DNA of 6,568 nucleotides from Pseudomonadota bacterium (GCA_023442085.1 JAEZMT010000423.1:1-6568); one strand, 5' to 3'; numbered from the stretch's first letter, positions 1 through 5,805 are shown. A program made the numbers and translations. The notes: a model not told the origin generated them from the sequence alone.

Positions 1-435
1 CTGATCGTCGTGCCCCTCGGCGAGGAGACGGTGACGCCTTTGTGCGCGCCTGAGATGGCCGCCCGCATTTCAGGCCCCCTCGACCTGCTCGACCACGACC
101 TCATCGAGAGCGACAACAAGCGCGTGCGCTGGAATCACTGGTTCGAATCCAACGGCGTCACCCCGCCCGGGCCTCGGGGATCGCGCTTCGACCGCTCCTT
201 CATGGCCATCGCGGCGGCAGTGGACGGGCTCGGCATCGCCCTCGAATCCACCCGCCTCGCCGAGCGCGAGATCGCACGGGGGCAGTTGGTGGCGCCGCTC
301 GCGGGCAAGGCCAGCGATGTAACCTATGTGGGGCACTATCTGGTGTTCCCGCGCGCCGCCAAGGCCCGCCGCGCGGTGCGCATGTTCGCCAGCTGGATTA
401 CGCAGGAGCTGGACCTGCCGACGCCCCGCATCTGA
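1..435 (+). CDS. LysR-type transcriptional regulator, C-terminal part (5' end outside window)
   Basis: The frame is open from base 1 to the TGA at 433-435 and gives 144 residues with no start of its own, so the gene begins left of the window. The residues fit the C-terminal effector-binding (periplasmic-binding-like) domain of LysR regulators. They include a strand reading TPLCAPEMA, an HDLIES segment followed by the W-x-x-W pattern (WNHWF), then RFDRSFMAIAAAVDGLGIAL and the closing G-Q-L-V-A-P-L motif with a VFPRAAKARRAVRMFASWI helix. This arrangement is typical of the GcvA/AmpR-like branch. The DNA-binding helix-turn-helix would lie upstream and is not visible. The protein should be a cytoplasmic, ligand-responsive activator or repressor; its effector and targets are unknown. 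Its 3' end overlaps the convergent RpiR gene by 38 bp. The GTG at 10-12 is an internal valine, not a likely start. Confidence 0.9.
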   Translation: MIVVPLGEETVTPLCAPEMAARISGPLDLLDHDLIESDNKRVRWNHWFESNGVTPPGPRGSRFDRSFMAIAAAVDGLGIALESTRLAEREIARGQLVAPLAGKASDVTYVGHYLVFPRAAKARRAVRMFASWITQELDLPTPRI

Positions 436-1342
436 GGGGGTCGCCGGCCAGCGGCCTAGGTTCCCCGCGGGGGCGACGGATGTCCTCGTAGAGCACATGC
501 AGCCGCTCCAGCGACTGCAGCGAGCGCTCCGGCTCCACGGCCGCGAGGCCGAACACGATCATCTCGAGGCAGGCCAGCACCACGCCGTGCAGGGGAACGG
601 TCTCCGATTTGCCCCGCGGAACCTTCACCACCACCTGCGCCTGTTTGCCGAAAGCGGGCGATGCCGCGCCGGTGAGCAGGATCATCGGCACCTCCAGCCG
701 GCGCGCCTCTTCCAGCGCGGCGACGCCCTCCCGGTGAGCGCTCGCCTGCCCCATCATGATGAGCACGTCCCCCCGGCGCATGGCGAGCAACTGCTCGCCG
801 AGCGCGATACCCGTGCGGTTGAGCGCGTAGGCATGCCGTCCGTTGCGCAGCAGCAGCCGCGCGGCGTAGTCGGCGAGGATGGCGGACGCGCCGATGCCGA
901 AGATGCCGATGCCGGCGTGCTCCCGCATCAGGGCGATGGCATCGGCGATGGCGCGGCGGTTTTCCGCGCTCGTCACCTGCTCGATGCCGGCGATATGGCC
1001 GGCCCGGACGAAATCGATGGAAGCATCCACGTCGCGGGCGAGCTGCTCCGTGGTGGAGGTCATCTTGTCGGCTGAGGAGACGACGCCACCGAGGAAGCCG
1101 GCGAGGGTGCGCTTGAGATCCTTCAGCCCGTCGAAGCCGAGTGCTTGCACGGCGCGGATGACGGTGGCGTCGGACGTTCCGGTCTCCGCCGCGATCTCCA
1201 GCGCCGACTGGCCGAGCGCCGTGCGGCGGTTCTCGTTGATATAGTCGGCCACCACCTTCAGCTGCGGGGAGAGGCTGGCGCCCCGGCTGCGCAGGCGCTC
1301 GCCGAAGCGATCCACCTTGGCCTTGCGTCCCTGTGCCGTCAT
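398..1342 (-). CDS. MurR/RpiR family transcriptional regulator (HTH + SIS)
   Basis: The 314-residue product has the two-domain plan of the RpiR family at about normal length. Residues about 10-85 form an N-terminal HTH_6 domain, with the helix-turn-helix around 46-77 (EIAAETGTSDATVIRAVQAL followed by GF-x-GLKDLK). Residues about 127-270 form a SIS (sugar isomerase) domain, including GIGIFGIGASAILADYAARL at 144-163 and LLTGAASPAF around 222-231. SIS domains of this family sense phosphosugars, so this is probably a cytoplasmic regulator of sugar or amino-sugar metabolism; the ligand is not identifiable. The ATG at 1342 was chosen because the HTH follows at the usual distance. An in-frame GTG at 1402 would add 20 low-complexity residues and read through a hairpin. 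Purines (AGGGGG) abut the ATG, an imperfect ribosome-binding context. The TAA at 398-400 lies inside the convergent LysR gene. A link to the neighbouring iron operon is not evident. Confidence 0.92.
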   Translation of the reverse strand: MTAQGRKAKVDRFGERLRSRGASLSPQLKVVADYINENRRTALGQSALEIAAETGTSDATVIRAVQALGFDGLKDLKRTLAGFLGGVVSSADKMTSTTEQLARDVDASIDFVRAGHIAGIEQVTSAENRRAIADAIALMREHAGIGIFGIGASAILADYAARLLLRNGRHAYALNRTGIALGEQLLAMRRGDVLIMMGQASAHREGVAALEEARRLEVPMILLTGAASPAFGKQAQVVVKVPRGKSETVPLHGVVLACLEMIVFGLAAVEPERSLQSLERLHVLYEDIRRPRGEPRPLAGDPLRCGASAGPAPA

Positions 1343-1365
1343 CCCCCTGCCGGTCCCGCCCCGCC

Positions 1366-1389
1366 CATGCCTCGAAAACGAGGTGCATG
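1366..1389. repeat. Imperfect hairpin upstream of the RpiR gene
   Basis: Arms CATG+CCTCG (1366-1374) and CGAGG+CATG (1379-1383 and 1386-1389) enclose an AAAA loop (1375-1378), with a 2-nt bulge on one side (1384-1385). It lies 23 nt upstream of the RpiR start codon and 71 nt beyond the end of the binding-protein gene. There is no T-run after the stem on either strand, so it is not a canonical intrinsic terminator. It could be an operator for autoregulation, a 5'-leader hairpin, or a weak end structure for the transporter transcript. If translation of the RpiR gene instead started at the GTG at 1402, the repeat would be coding. Confidence 0.4.
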
Positions 1390-1412
1390 CTGGCACAGCC
1401 ACAGCCCGTTTT

Positions 1413-1420
1413 CCACGTGG
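1413..1420. repeat. Short perfect palindrome CCACGTGG
   Basis: This perfect 8-bp dyad lies in the gap between the binding-protein gene and the RpiR gene, 70 nt upstream of the RpiR ATG. It could be part of a regulatory site, but an 8-bp palindrome is expected by chance at appreciable frequency, so it is recorded only as a visible element. Confidence 0.2.
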
Positions 1421-1460
1421 CGGCAGATGTTTGGAACGGCTCCGAAGTGCGTCTCCCCCG

Positions 1461-2417
1461 CTAGCGCCGCGCGACCTTGAGCCGGATGACCTCGGCTTCC
1501 ACTACCGCCGCCACGAGATTGAGGGCGGCAAAGGTGTTGGAGATGGTCTCGTCCCGTGGCAGCAGCACGTAGCGGCCGTCGCGACAGGCCTTCATCAGGC
1601 GGCACCAGCCGGGCATCACCTTTTCCATGTCGGCCATCTCGGTCGCGGGCCCGTGGCCGAGATCGGAGCGGAAGGTGCCGAAGGCTAGATCCGCCTCCAG
1701 ATCCGGCAGGCGCTCCGCGCTGACATCCATGCGGTCGCCCTCCGACATGCCCTCGACGATCTTCGGGAAGCGGAAGCCAGCGTCGCGGAGCACCCGGCCG
1801 AGGGCGCGGTCCGTGTGGAAGAGCGTGATCTTGCCCTGGTTCGCCTGGAAGCTCACCACGCTGAGGCTGCCGGTGTCCACGAAGCTGCGCAACTGGGCGA
1901 TCTGCGCCGCATAACGCGCCTGAAGGGCGGCGAGCCGCGCGCCGGTGCCGGTGAGGTCCGCGAGCTTGCCGTAGATAGCCGCCGGCCCTCCCTTCAAATG
2001 CTCGATGCTCACGGTGGGTGCGATGCGCTCCAGCTGCGACACCGGGGTGTCGCGCGTCGGCGAGGTGATGATGAGATCGGGCTTCGCTGCCGCCACCGCC
2101 TCGATGTCGATTGCATTGGCGCCGATGAAGGCGATGGGCGCGGTATCGAAATCGACGCCGGTGAGCAGCTTGCCCGCCCTGAGGAAGCGCGTGCCGTCCG
2201 GACGGACCCGGCCATGGCTCGCTACCGGCATCACGCCGAGTTCGATCAGCGGCAGGGTGATGTCGAGATCGTGCAGGGACACGATGCGTTGGGGACGCAC
2301 CGGCACCTGCACCGTCCGGCCCAGATCGTCGGTGAAGGCCCGCGTCTGGGCATGGGCCGGTGCGCAGACGCCGGCGATGGCGAGCGCCAGAACGACGAGG
2401 CGGAGCAGAGCAGTCAT
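1461..2417 (-). CDS. Iron-siderophore ABC transporter periplasmic substrate-binding protein
   Basis: This 318-residue protein would bind a ferric siderophore in the periplasm and deliver it to the permease pair encoded upstream. Residues 1-23 form a signal peptide (charged start, hydrophobic core, AHA before Q24). Cys18 in the segment AIAGVCA does not fit a lipobox, so a soluble periplasmic protein is expected. The mature part matches the Peripla_BP_2 (FepB/FhuD-like, class III) family: FTDDLGRTVQVPVRPQRIVSL at about 28-48, an IDIEAVAAAKPDLIITSP stretch at 103-120, and a central linking helix around 155-180. Cys272 and Cys278 are the only mature cysteines and could form a disulfide. It is the last gene of the operon, starting 13 nt after the second permease stop. 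The ATG at 2415-2417 gives the full signal peptide; no strong Shine-Dalgarno precedes it. The exact siderophore cannot be predicted. Confidence 0.93.
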   Translation of the reverse strand: MTALLRLVVLALAIAGVCAPAHAQTRAFTDDLGRTVQVPVRPQRIVSLHDLDITLPLIELGVMPVASHGRVRPDGTRFLRAGKLLTGVDFDTAPIAFIGANAIDIEAVAAAKPDLIITSPTRDTPVSQLERIAPTVSIEHLKGGPAAIYGKLADLTGTGARLAALQARYAAQIAQLRSFVDTGSLSVVSFQANQGKITLFHTDRALGRVLRDAGFRFPKIVEGMSEGDRMDVSAERLPDLEADLAFGTFRSDLGHGPATEMADMEKVMPGWCRLMKACRDGRYVLLPRDETISNTFAALNLVAAVVEAEVIRLKVARR

Positions 2418-2430
2418 GGGTTCGGTCCGG

Positions 2431-3480
2431 TCATATCTGGTCGCGTCGCCGCCACAGCAGGAAGAGGAAAAGCGGAACGCCGGCGAGGGTCATCACGATG
2501 CCGGCGGGGATCTGCAGCGGGGCGAAGGCGAGCCGGCCCGCCGTATCCGCGAGCAGCACCAGCGCCGCGCCGATCAGCCCGCTGGCGGCGAGCACGGCGG
2601 CCTGCCCCCCGCCGACCACGAGCCGCGCCATGTGGGGCGCGATGAGGCCGACGAAGCCGAGGCTACCGACGCAGGAAACCGCCGCCGCCGTCATCAGCAC
2701 CGGCGCCGCGAGCCCCAGCGCACCCGTGAGCCGCAGACGCACCCCGAGACCCGTGGCGGCAGCATCGCCGAGCAGCATCGCATCGGCCGCGCGGGCGGTC
2801 GCGAAGAGCAGGGTCGTGCCCAGCACACCCCACAGCGCGAGCGCGGGGATCAGCGTCCATTCGGCGGCATGGAGGCTGCCCGCGAGCCAGACGAGGGCCG
2901 TCTCGACATCGTTGATGTCCGCGGTGGTGATGAAGACGAGCAGCGCCGAGGCGAGCAGCCACGAGACGCCGATGCCCACCAGAACGAAGCGCACACCCGA
3001 CAGGTCGCGGGCAATCACAACCACCGCCAGCGCGACGGTCAGTCCGCCCGCCATGCCCACCGGCAGGCGCCAGCCGGGGCCAAGCGCCGGCGCGGCGAGG
3101 ATCAGGGCCAGCACCGCGAGGCTCGCGCCCTCCTTGATGCCCACGAGGCCGGGATCGGCGAGGCCATTGCGCGTCAGCGCCTGCAAGGTGGCGCCCGACA
3201 GGCCCAGCATGGCGCCGGCCAGCAGCGCGAGCACGACCCGCGGCAACCGCACACCCGTCACCACATGGGCCACATCGGGCGGCACGTCGTGCGCAAGAAG
3301 GGCGGCCAGCACGCGGTCGAGGGGGATGGGCAGACTGCCGGACGCGAGGGCGAAGGCCGCCCCGCCCGCGATCAGGATCAGGAGAACAATTGCCGTCGCA
3401 GCCGCGCGCGGCCGCACACGCAGGCTCAGCGATCCCGCCCGGAGGTGCCGGTACCCCGCCGCGCGGGCCAGGGCGCTCAC
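2431..3480 (-). CDS. FecCD-family iron-siderophore ABC transporter permease 2
   Basis: This 349-residue inner-membrane permease would pair with the other FecCD protein to form the translocation channel. It is almost entirely hydrophobic, with segments consistent with about nine or ten membrane helices beginning near residue 29. Family motifs are clear: TRNGLADPGLVGIKEGASLA at 103-122, GSLGFVGLIAPHMAR at 272-286 (the cytoplasmic coupling region that contacts the ATPase), and a QIPAGIVMTLAGVPLF end at 323-338 followed by LLWRRR. The frame stays open upstream to 4083, but that extension only shadows the first permease and reads as arginine-rich non-membrane sequence. I therefore chose the GTG at 3478-3480, which overlaps the preceding stop (GTGA) and gives the usual family length. 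That overlap indicates translational coupling. No separate Shine-Dalgarno sequence is obvious. Confidence 0.93.
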   Translation of the reverse strand: MSALARAAGYRHLRAGSLSLRVRPRAAATAIVLLILIAGGAAFALASGSLPIPLDRVLAALLAHDVPPDVAHVVTGVRLPRVVLALLAGAMLGLSGATLQALTRNGLADPGLVGIKEGASLAVLALILAAPALGPGWRLPVGMAGGLTVALAVVVIARDLSGVRFVLVGIGVSWLLASALLVFITTADINDVETALVWLAGSLHAAEWTLIPALALWGVLGTTLLFATARAADAMLLGDAAATGLGVRLRLTGALGLAAPVLMTAAAVSCVGSLGFVGLIAPHMARLVVGGGQAAVLAASGLIGAALVLLADTAGRLAFAPLQIPAGIVMTLAGVPLFLFLLWRRRDQI

Positions 3481-4529
3481 GGCCGCCGCCGCGATGCGAG
3501 CGCGATGAAGACCGGCACGCCCACCAGCGCGGTCACGATGCCGGTCGCCAACTCCCGGGGCGCGAACAGGCTGCGCGCGGCAAGGTCCGCCGCCACCAGC
3601 AGCGCTGCGCCTGCAAGCGCGCTCAGCGGCAGCACGAGACGCATGTCGCGCACGCCCAGCGCCTTGACCGCATGGGGCACCACCAGCCCGACGAAGCCGA
3701 TCGGCCCGGCCAGCGACACCGCCGCGCCGCAGAGCAGGCCGGCGGAGACGAGCGCGACAAGGCGGGTGCGCGCCACATCTATGCCGAGCCCGGCCGCCAC
3801 CTGATCGCCCATGGCCAGCGCATCGAGCCGCCGCGCCAGCACAAGGGCCAGCGCGAGGCCGACAGCGGCCGGCGGCAGCGCGGCCCACAGCGCGCCGTAG
3901 CTGAGGCCGGAGAGGTCGCCGGCAAGCCACAGGCGGACGGTGGCGAGCGTCTGGTCGTCCAGCAGCAGCTGGGCGGAGGTGAGCGCGGCGGCGAAGGCGG
4001 AGAAGGCGACGCCGCAGAGTGTCACCTTCAGCGGCGTCAGCCCCGTGCGGCCGAGGGAGGCGGCGGCAAGGACAAGCGCGCACAGCAGCGTCGCGCCGAG
4101 CCCCGCCACCAGCGGGCGGGCGGCAGCGAGCGCGGACGCCGGCAGCCCCTCTCCAACCAACGACGACAGGGTCAGCGTGGAGACCACCGCCAGGGCCGCA
4201 CCGGCATTCAGCCCGAGCACATGGGGCTCGCCCAGCGGGTTGCGCGTGACCGACTGGATCAGTGCTCCAGTGAGGCCGAGGCCCGCGCCCACCGCGAGGG
4301 CAGCCAGCAGCCGCAGCAGCCGCAGTTCCACGATGACGTTATGGTCGAAGCTGTCCGCATCGAAGGCGACCAGCGCCCGCACCACCGTTGCAGGCGGGAT
4401 GGCCCGCGCTCCGAAGCCGAGATGGGCGACGGCCAGCCCGGCGACCAGCAGCCCAAGCCCGCAGGCGACGAGCAGGGGGCGCGCCGCGCGAAGACGGACG
4501 CCAGCGACGGCGGCGGATGTGGCGGCCAT
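3477..4529 (-). CDS. FecCD-family iron-siderophore ABC transporter permease 1
   Basis: This 350-residue integral inner-membrane protein should form one half of the importer channel. It has a basic cytoplasmic N-terminus, a first helix at about 18-38, and hydrophobic segments throughout. Motifs include TRNPLGEPHVLGLNAGAALA at 95-114, GPIGFVGLVVPH at 275-286, and ELATGIVTALVGVPVFIAL at 326-344 with a basic tail. After the PH pair, the conserved coupling-region arginine and DHR are replaced here by K289 and DMR (295-297). The ATG at 4527-4529 is chosen, starting 2 nt after the ATPase stop. A TTG two codons upstream (4533-4535) overlaps that stop as TTGA and sits closer to the GGAGGGG run (4 nt rather than 10 nt), so it remains a real alternative. 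The two permeases differ in sequence and presumably act as a heterodimer. Confidence 0.93.
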   Translation of the reverse strand: MAATSAAVAGVRLRAARPLLVACGLGLLVAGLAVAHLGFGARAIPPATVVRALVAFDADSFDHNVIVELRLLRLLAALAVGAGLGLTGALIQSVTRNPLGEPHVLGLNAGAALAVVSTLTLSSLVGEGLPASALAAARPLVAGLGATLLCALVLAAASLGRTGLTPLKVTLCGVAFSAFAAALTSAQLLLDDQTLATVRLWLAGDLSGLSYGALWAALPPAAVGLALALVLARRLDALAMGDQVAAGLGIDVARTRLVALVSAGLLCGAAVSLAGPIGFVGLVVPHAVKALGVRDMRLVLPLSALAGAALLVAADLAARSLFAPRELATGIVTALVGVPVFIALASRRRP

Positions 4530-4531
4530 GC

Positions 4532-5404
4532 TCAAAGCGCCCCTCCCCCCGAAGGCCCGAGTGGGACGAACACCGGCTTGCCGGTGCGCGGATGCGGCAC
4601 CGCCTCCACCTCAAGGCCGAAGATGTCGGCCACGTCCGCCGCCGAAAGGCTCCGCCCCTCTCCCGCCACGGCGCGAATGCGGCCGTCCTTCAGGCAGAGC
4701 ACCGTATCGGCATAGGCGACGGCCATGTTGAGATCGTGCAGCACCACCACCACGGTACGGCCGTGCGCGTGCGCGAGGCGGGCGAGCAAGTCGAGCACCT
4801 CCACCTGATAGCGCAGGTCGAGGAAGGTGGTGGGCTCGTCCAGCAGGATCACCGAGGTCTCCTGCGCCATGGCCATGGCGATCCAGCAGCGCTGGCGCTG
4901 GCCGCCGGAGAGCGCGGCCACTGGCATACCGGCGAATTCGATGGTGCCGGTGAGGCTCATGGCGGTCTCCACGGCGGCGGCGTCCTTATCGCTCCACTGG
5001 CTGAGGAAACCCTGGTGCGGATGGCGCCCGCGCGAGACGAGTTCGTAGGCGGTGAGCCCCTCCGGCACCAGCGGGCTCTGCGGCAGGATGCCCAGCTCCC
5101 GCGCCAGCGCCCGCGTCGGCTGCCCGTGCACGGCGCGGCCGTCGAGCAGAACCGTTCCGCCCATGGGCTGGAGCAGCCGGGCCATGGTGGCGAGAAGCGT
5201 AGACTTACCGGAGCCGTTGGGGCCGATGAGCGCCGTCATGCGGCCGGCGGCGACAGTGAAGCTCACCTCGTCCACGACGAGGCGCTGGCCATAGCCGGCC
5301 TTCAGGTCGGCGACGCGCAGGCGGACGGCATCCTGGCCCGTGACCGCATCCGCACGCACCGAATTCTGCACCGCTCCGCTCCCACGCCGTCGCAGCCTCC
5401 ACAT
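4532..5404 (-). CDS. Iron-siderophore ABC transporter ATP-binding protein
   Basis: This 290-residue cytoplasmic ATPase would power the importer. With the 5404 start, every expected ABC motif is intact: A-loop tyrosine in AGYG (Y38), Walker A GPNGSGKST at 61-69, Q-loop Q109 in LPQSP, signature LSGGQRQR at 165-172, Walker B VILLDEP at 185-191 with catalytic E190, D-loop FLD at 194-196, and switch histidine H223 in LHDLN. It is FepC/FhuC-like and heads the operon. The start is uncertain. ATG at 5404 has no good Shine-Dalgarno and adds an arginine-rich N-terminus. An in-frame GTG at 5369-5371 is preceded by GGAG with 7-nt spacing, gives a more family-like 279 residues, and places the start 78 nt from the candidate promoter element, matching the receptor side. 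The longer ATG form is given as the outer limit. The TGA at 4532-4534 is 2 nt from the permease ATG. Confidence 0.94.
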   Translation of the reverse strand: MWRLRRRGSGAVQNSVRADAVTGQDAVRLRVADLKAGYGQRLVVDEVSFTVAAGRMTALIGPNGSGKSTLLATMARLLQPMGGTVLLDGRAVHGQPTRALARELGILPQSPLVPEGLTAYELVSRGRHPHQGFLSQWSDKDAAAVETAMSLTGTIEFAGMPVAALSGGQRQRCWIAMAMAQETSVILLDEPTTFLDLRYQVEVLDLLARLAHAHGRTVVVVLHDLNMAVAYADTVLCLKDGRIRAVAGEGRSLSAADVADIFGLEVEAVPHPRTGKPVFVPLGPSGGGAL

Positions 5405-5449
5405 TCGGAAAGCGCGTGCCTCTCAGGCCCTTCCCTCTCCCGCGCGGCC

Positions 5450-5463
5450 CTGTAGTAGTCAAA
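5450..5463 (-). promoter_or_regulatory. Candidate promoter/operator element facing the ABC operon (TTTGACTACTACAG)
   Basis: Read on the minus strand, this 14-mer matches the element at 5711-5724 on the plus strand at 13 of 14 positions. It ends 45 nt before the ATG at 5404 and 78 nt before the alternative GTG at 5371. A TTGG (minus strand, 5478-5475) lies 17 nt upstream of the TACTAC core, so the pair could be -35/-10-like sequences of the operon promoter. The -10 fit to the sigma-70 consensus is only partial. A shared regulator site is the alternative reading. Confidence 0.4.
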
Positions 5464-5490
5464 CCGTGACGGCGCCAAAAGCCATTGCAT

Positions 5491-5574
5491 ATTTGAACAG
5501 ACGCAAATCATGTGGCCAATACACATCACGTCCGGAGCGTCATTTTAATATTGGAATAATTTGAATGTGATTTG
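5491..5574. repeat. Cluster of ATTTG/CAAAT pentamers in AT-rich island
   Basis: ATTTG occurs at 5491-5495, 5559-5563 and 5570-5574, and its complement CAAAT at 5504-5508. The first and second sites form an inverted pair (ATTTG-N8-CAAAT). The last two form a direct pair with starts 11 bp apart, about one helical turn. A related TATTGGAATA dyad sits at 5549-5558. Their concentration just upstream of the operon-side element suggests operator half-sites, possibly for an iron regulator. The motif does not match a consensus I can name with confidence. Confidence 0.35.
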
Positions 5575-5607
5575 CCCCACCGACGGGAACGCCTGACAAC
5601 ACGCCAC

Positions 5608-5630
5608 TTTCATGCGGATGGGTCATGAAA
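5608..5630. repeat. Perfect inverted repeat TTTCATG-N9-CATGAAA
   Basis: Two perfect 7-bp arms (5608-5614 and 5624-5630) are separated by 9 nt, giving half-site centres 16 bp apart, a spacing compatible with a dimeric DNA-binding protein. It lies in the middle of the divergent region, about 80 bp upstream of the receptor-side element. No T-run follows, so it does not look like a terminator. An arm of this length can arise by chance in a region this long, so confidence is modest. Confidence 0.35.
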
Positions 5631-5710
5631 TCGACGCCGTTTGCAATCACTGCGCCGTTCGGCTTCGATGAAGCGTGCCCTTCACCCTGAGGCATTGGAC
5701 GCTTTCCAGA

Positions 5711-5724
5711 TTTTACTACTACAG
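5711..5724 (+). promoter_or_regulatory. Candidate promoter/operator element facing the receptor gene (TTTTACTACTACAG)
   Basis: This is the mirror partner of the element at 5450-5463, with 13 of 14 positions identical when each is read toward its own gene. It ends 77 nt before the receptor ATG. TTGGAC at 5695-5700 followed by 16 nt and TACTAC at 5717-5722 could be a -35/-10 pair for the receptor transcript. The -10 agreement with the consensus is weak, so it may instead be a regulator site. Confidence 0.4.
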
Positions 5725-5766
5725 CTCATTTTGAGGAACTCCGGCCGACACGGCGCGGCGAAGCTC

Positions 5767-5805
5767 ATGCGGCCGCGCGTCGGACCGGGATTTTGGGACA
5801 GATGA
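5767..5805 (+). other. Possible 12-codon leader ORF overlapping the receptor start
   Basis: An ATG at 5767 opens a 12-codon frame (MRPRVGPGFWDR) whose TGA at 5803-5805 overlaps the receptor ATG at 5802-5804 as ATGA. This geometry would allow translational coupling of a leader peptide to the receptor. No strong Shine-Dalgarno precedes the ATG at 5767, and a frame this short can occur by chance, so it is a candidate only. Confidence 0.2.

Larger units (their letters stand above)
5405..5801. promoter_or_regulatory. Divergent intergenic control region between importer operon and receptor
   Basis: This 397-bp stretch separates the leftward transporter operon from the rightward receptor gene. I find no convincing protein gene or RNA gene in it. 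From left to right it holds a GC-rich leader for the ATPase gene (about 5405-5449), an outward-facing 14-bp element on the minus strand (5450-5463), an AT-rich island with repeated ATTTG/CAAAT pentamers (about 5485-5575, roughly 37% GC by hand count), a perfect 7-bp inverted repeat (5608-5630), the matching 14-bp element on the plus strand (5711-5724), and a short leader containing a 12-codon reading frame. Iron-responsive control is expected from the gene content. I could not recognise an unambiguous Fur, Irr or RirA box by eye. Confidence 0.75.

Noticed and set aside
1366..1389. The hairpin as a rho-independent terminator of the transporter operon
   Set aside because: No run of T follows the stem on the minus strand; the next bases are GC-rich.
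2005..3804. A 599-codon open frame on the plus strand opposite the permease genes
   Set aside because: It is an antisense shadow produced by GC-rich codon bias. Its translation is dominated by Arg, Gly, Ala and Gln with no domain pattern, while the minus-strand frames show clear FecCD motifs and membrane helices.
3481..4083. N-terminal extension of the permease 2 frame
   Set aside because: The extension overlaps permease 1 in another frame and encodes arginine-rich sequence unlike any permease. The GTG at 3478-3480 gives the normal family length and an overlap typical of coupled genes.
3390..4715. A 441-codon plus-strand open frame opposite permease 1 and the ATPase end
   Set aside because: It is low-complexity, Arg/Gln/Gly-rich, and antisense to a well-supported permease gene, with no motif of its own.
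5340..5564. Short open frames on both strands across the intergenic region (plus 5340-5564, minus 5302-5529)
   Set aside because: They partly overlap the ATPase start, cross the AT-rich regulatory island, and have compositions unlike the neighbouring proteins, with no ribosome-binding site or motif.
5547..5565. Resemblance of TTGGAA-TAA-TTTGAA to an Irr (ICE) box
   Set aside because: The left half resembles the consensus half-site as I remember it, but the right half differs at two positions and the dyad is broken, so it is not called as an Irr site.
5641..5669. TTGCAA (5641-5646) with TTCGAT 17 nt downstream as the receptor promoter
   Set aside because: The -10 match is weak and nothing else supports it. 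The pair near 5695-5722 coincides with the duplicated element and is the better candidate.
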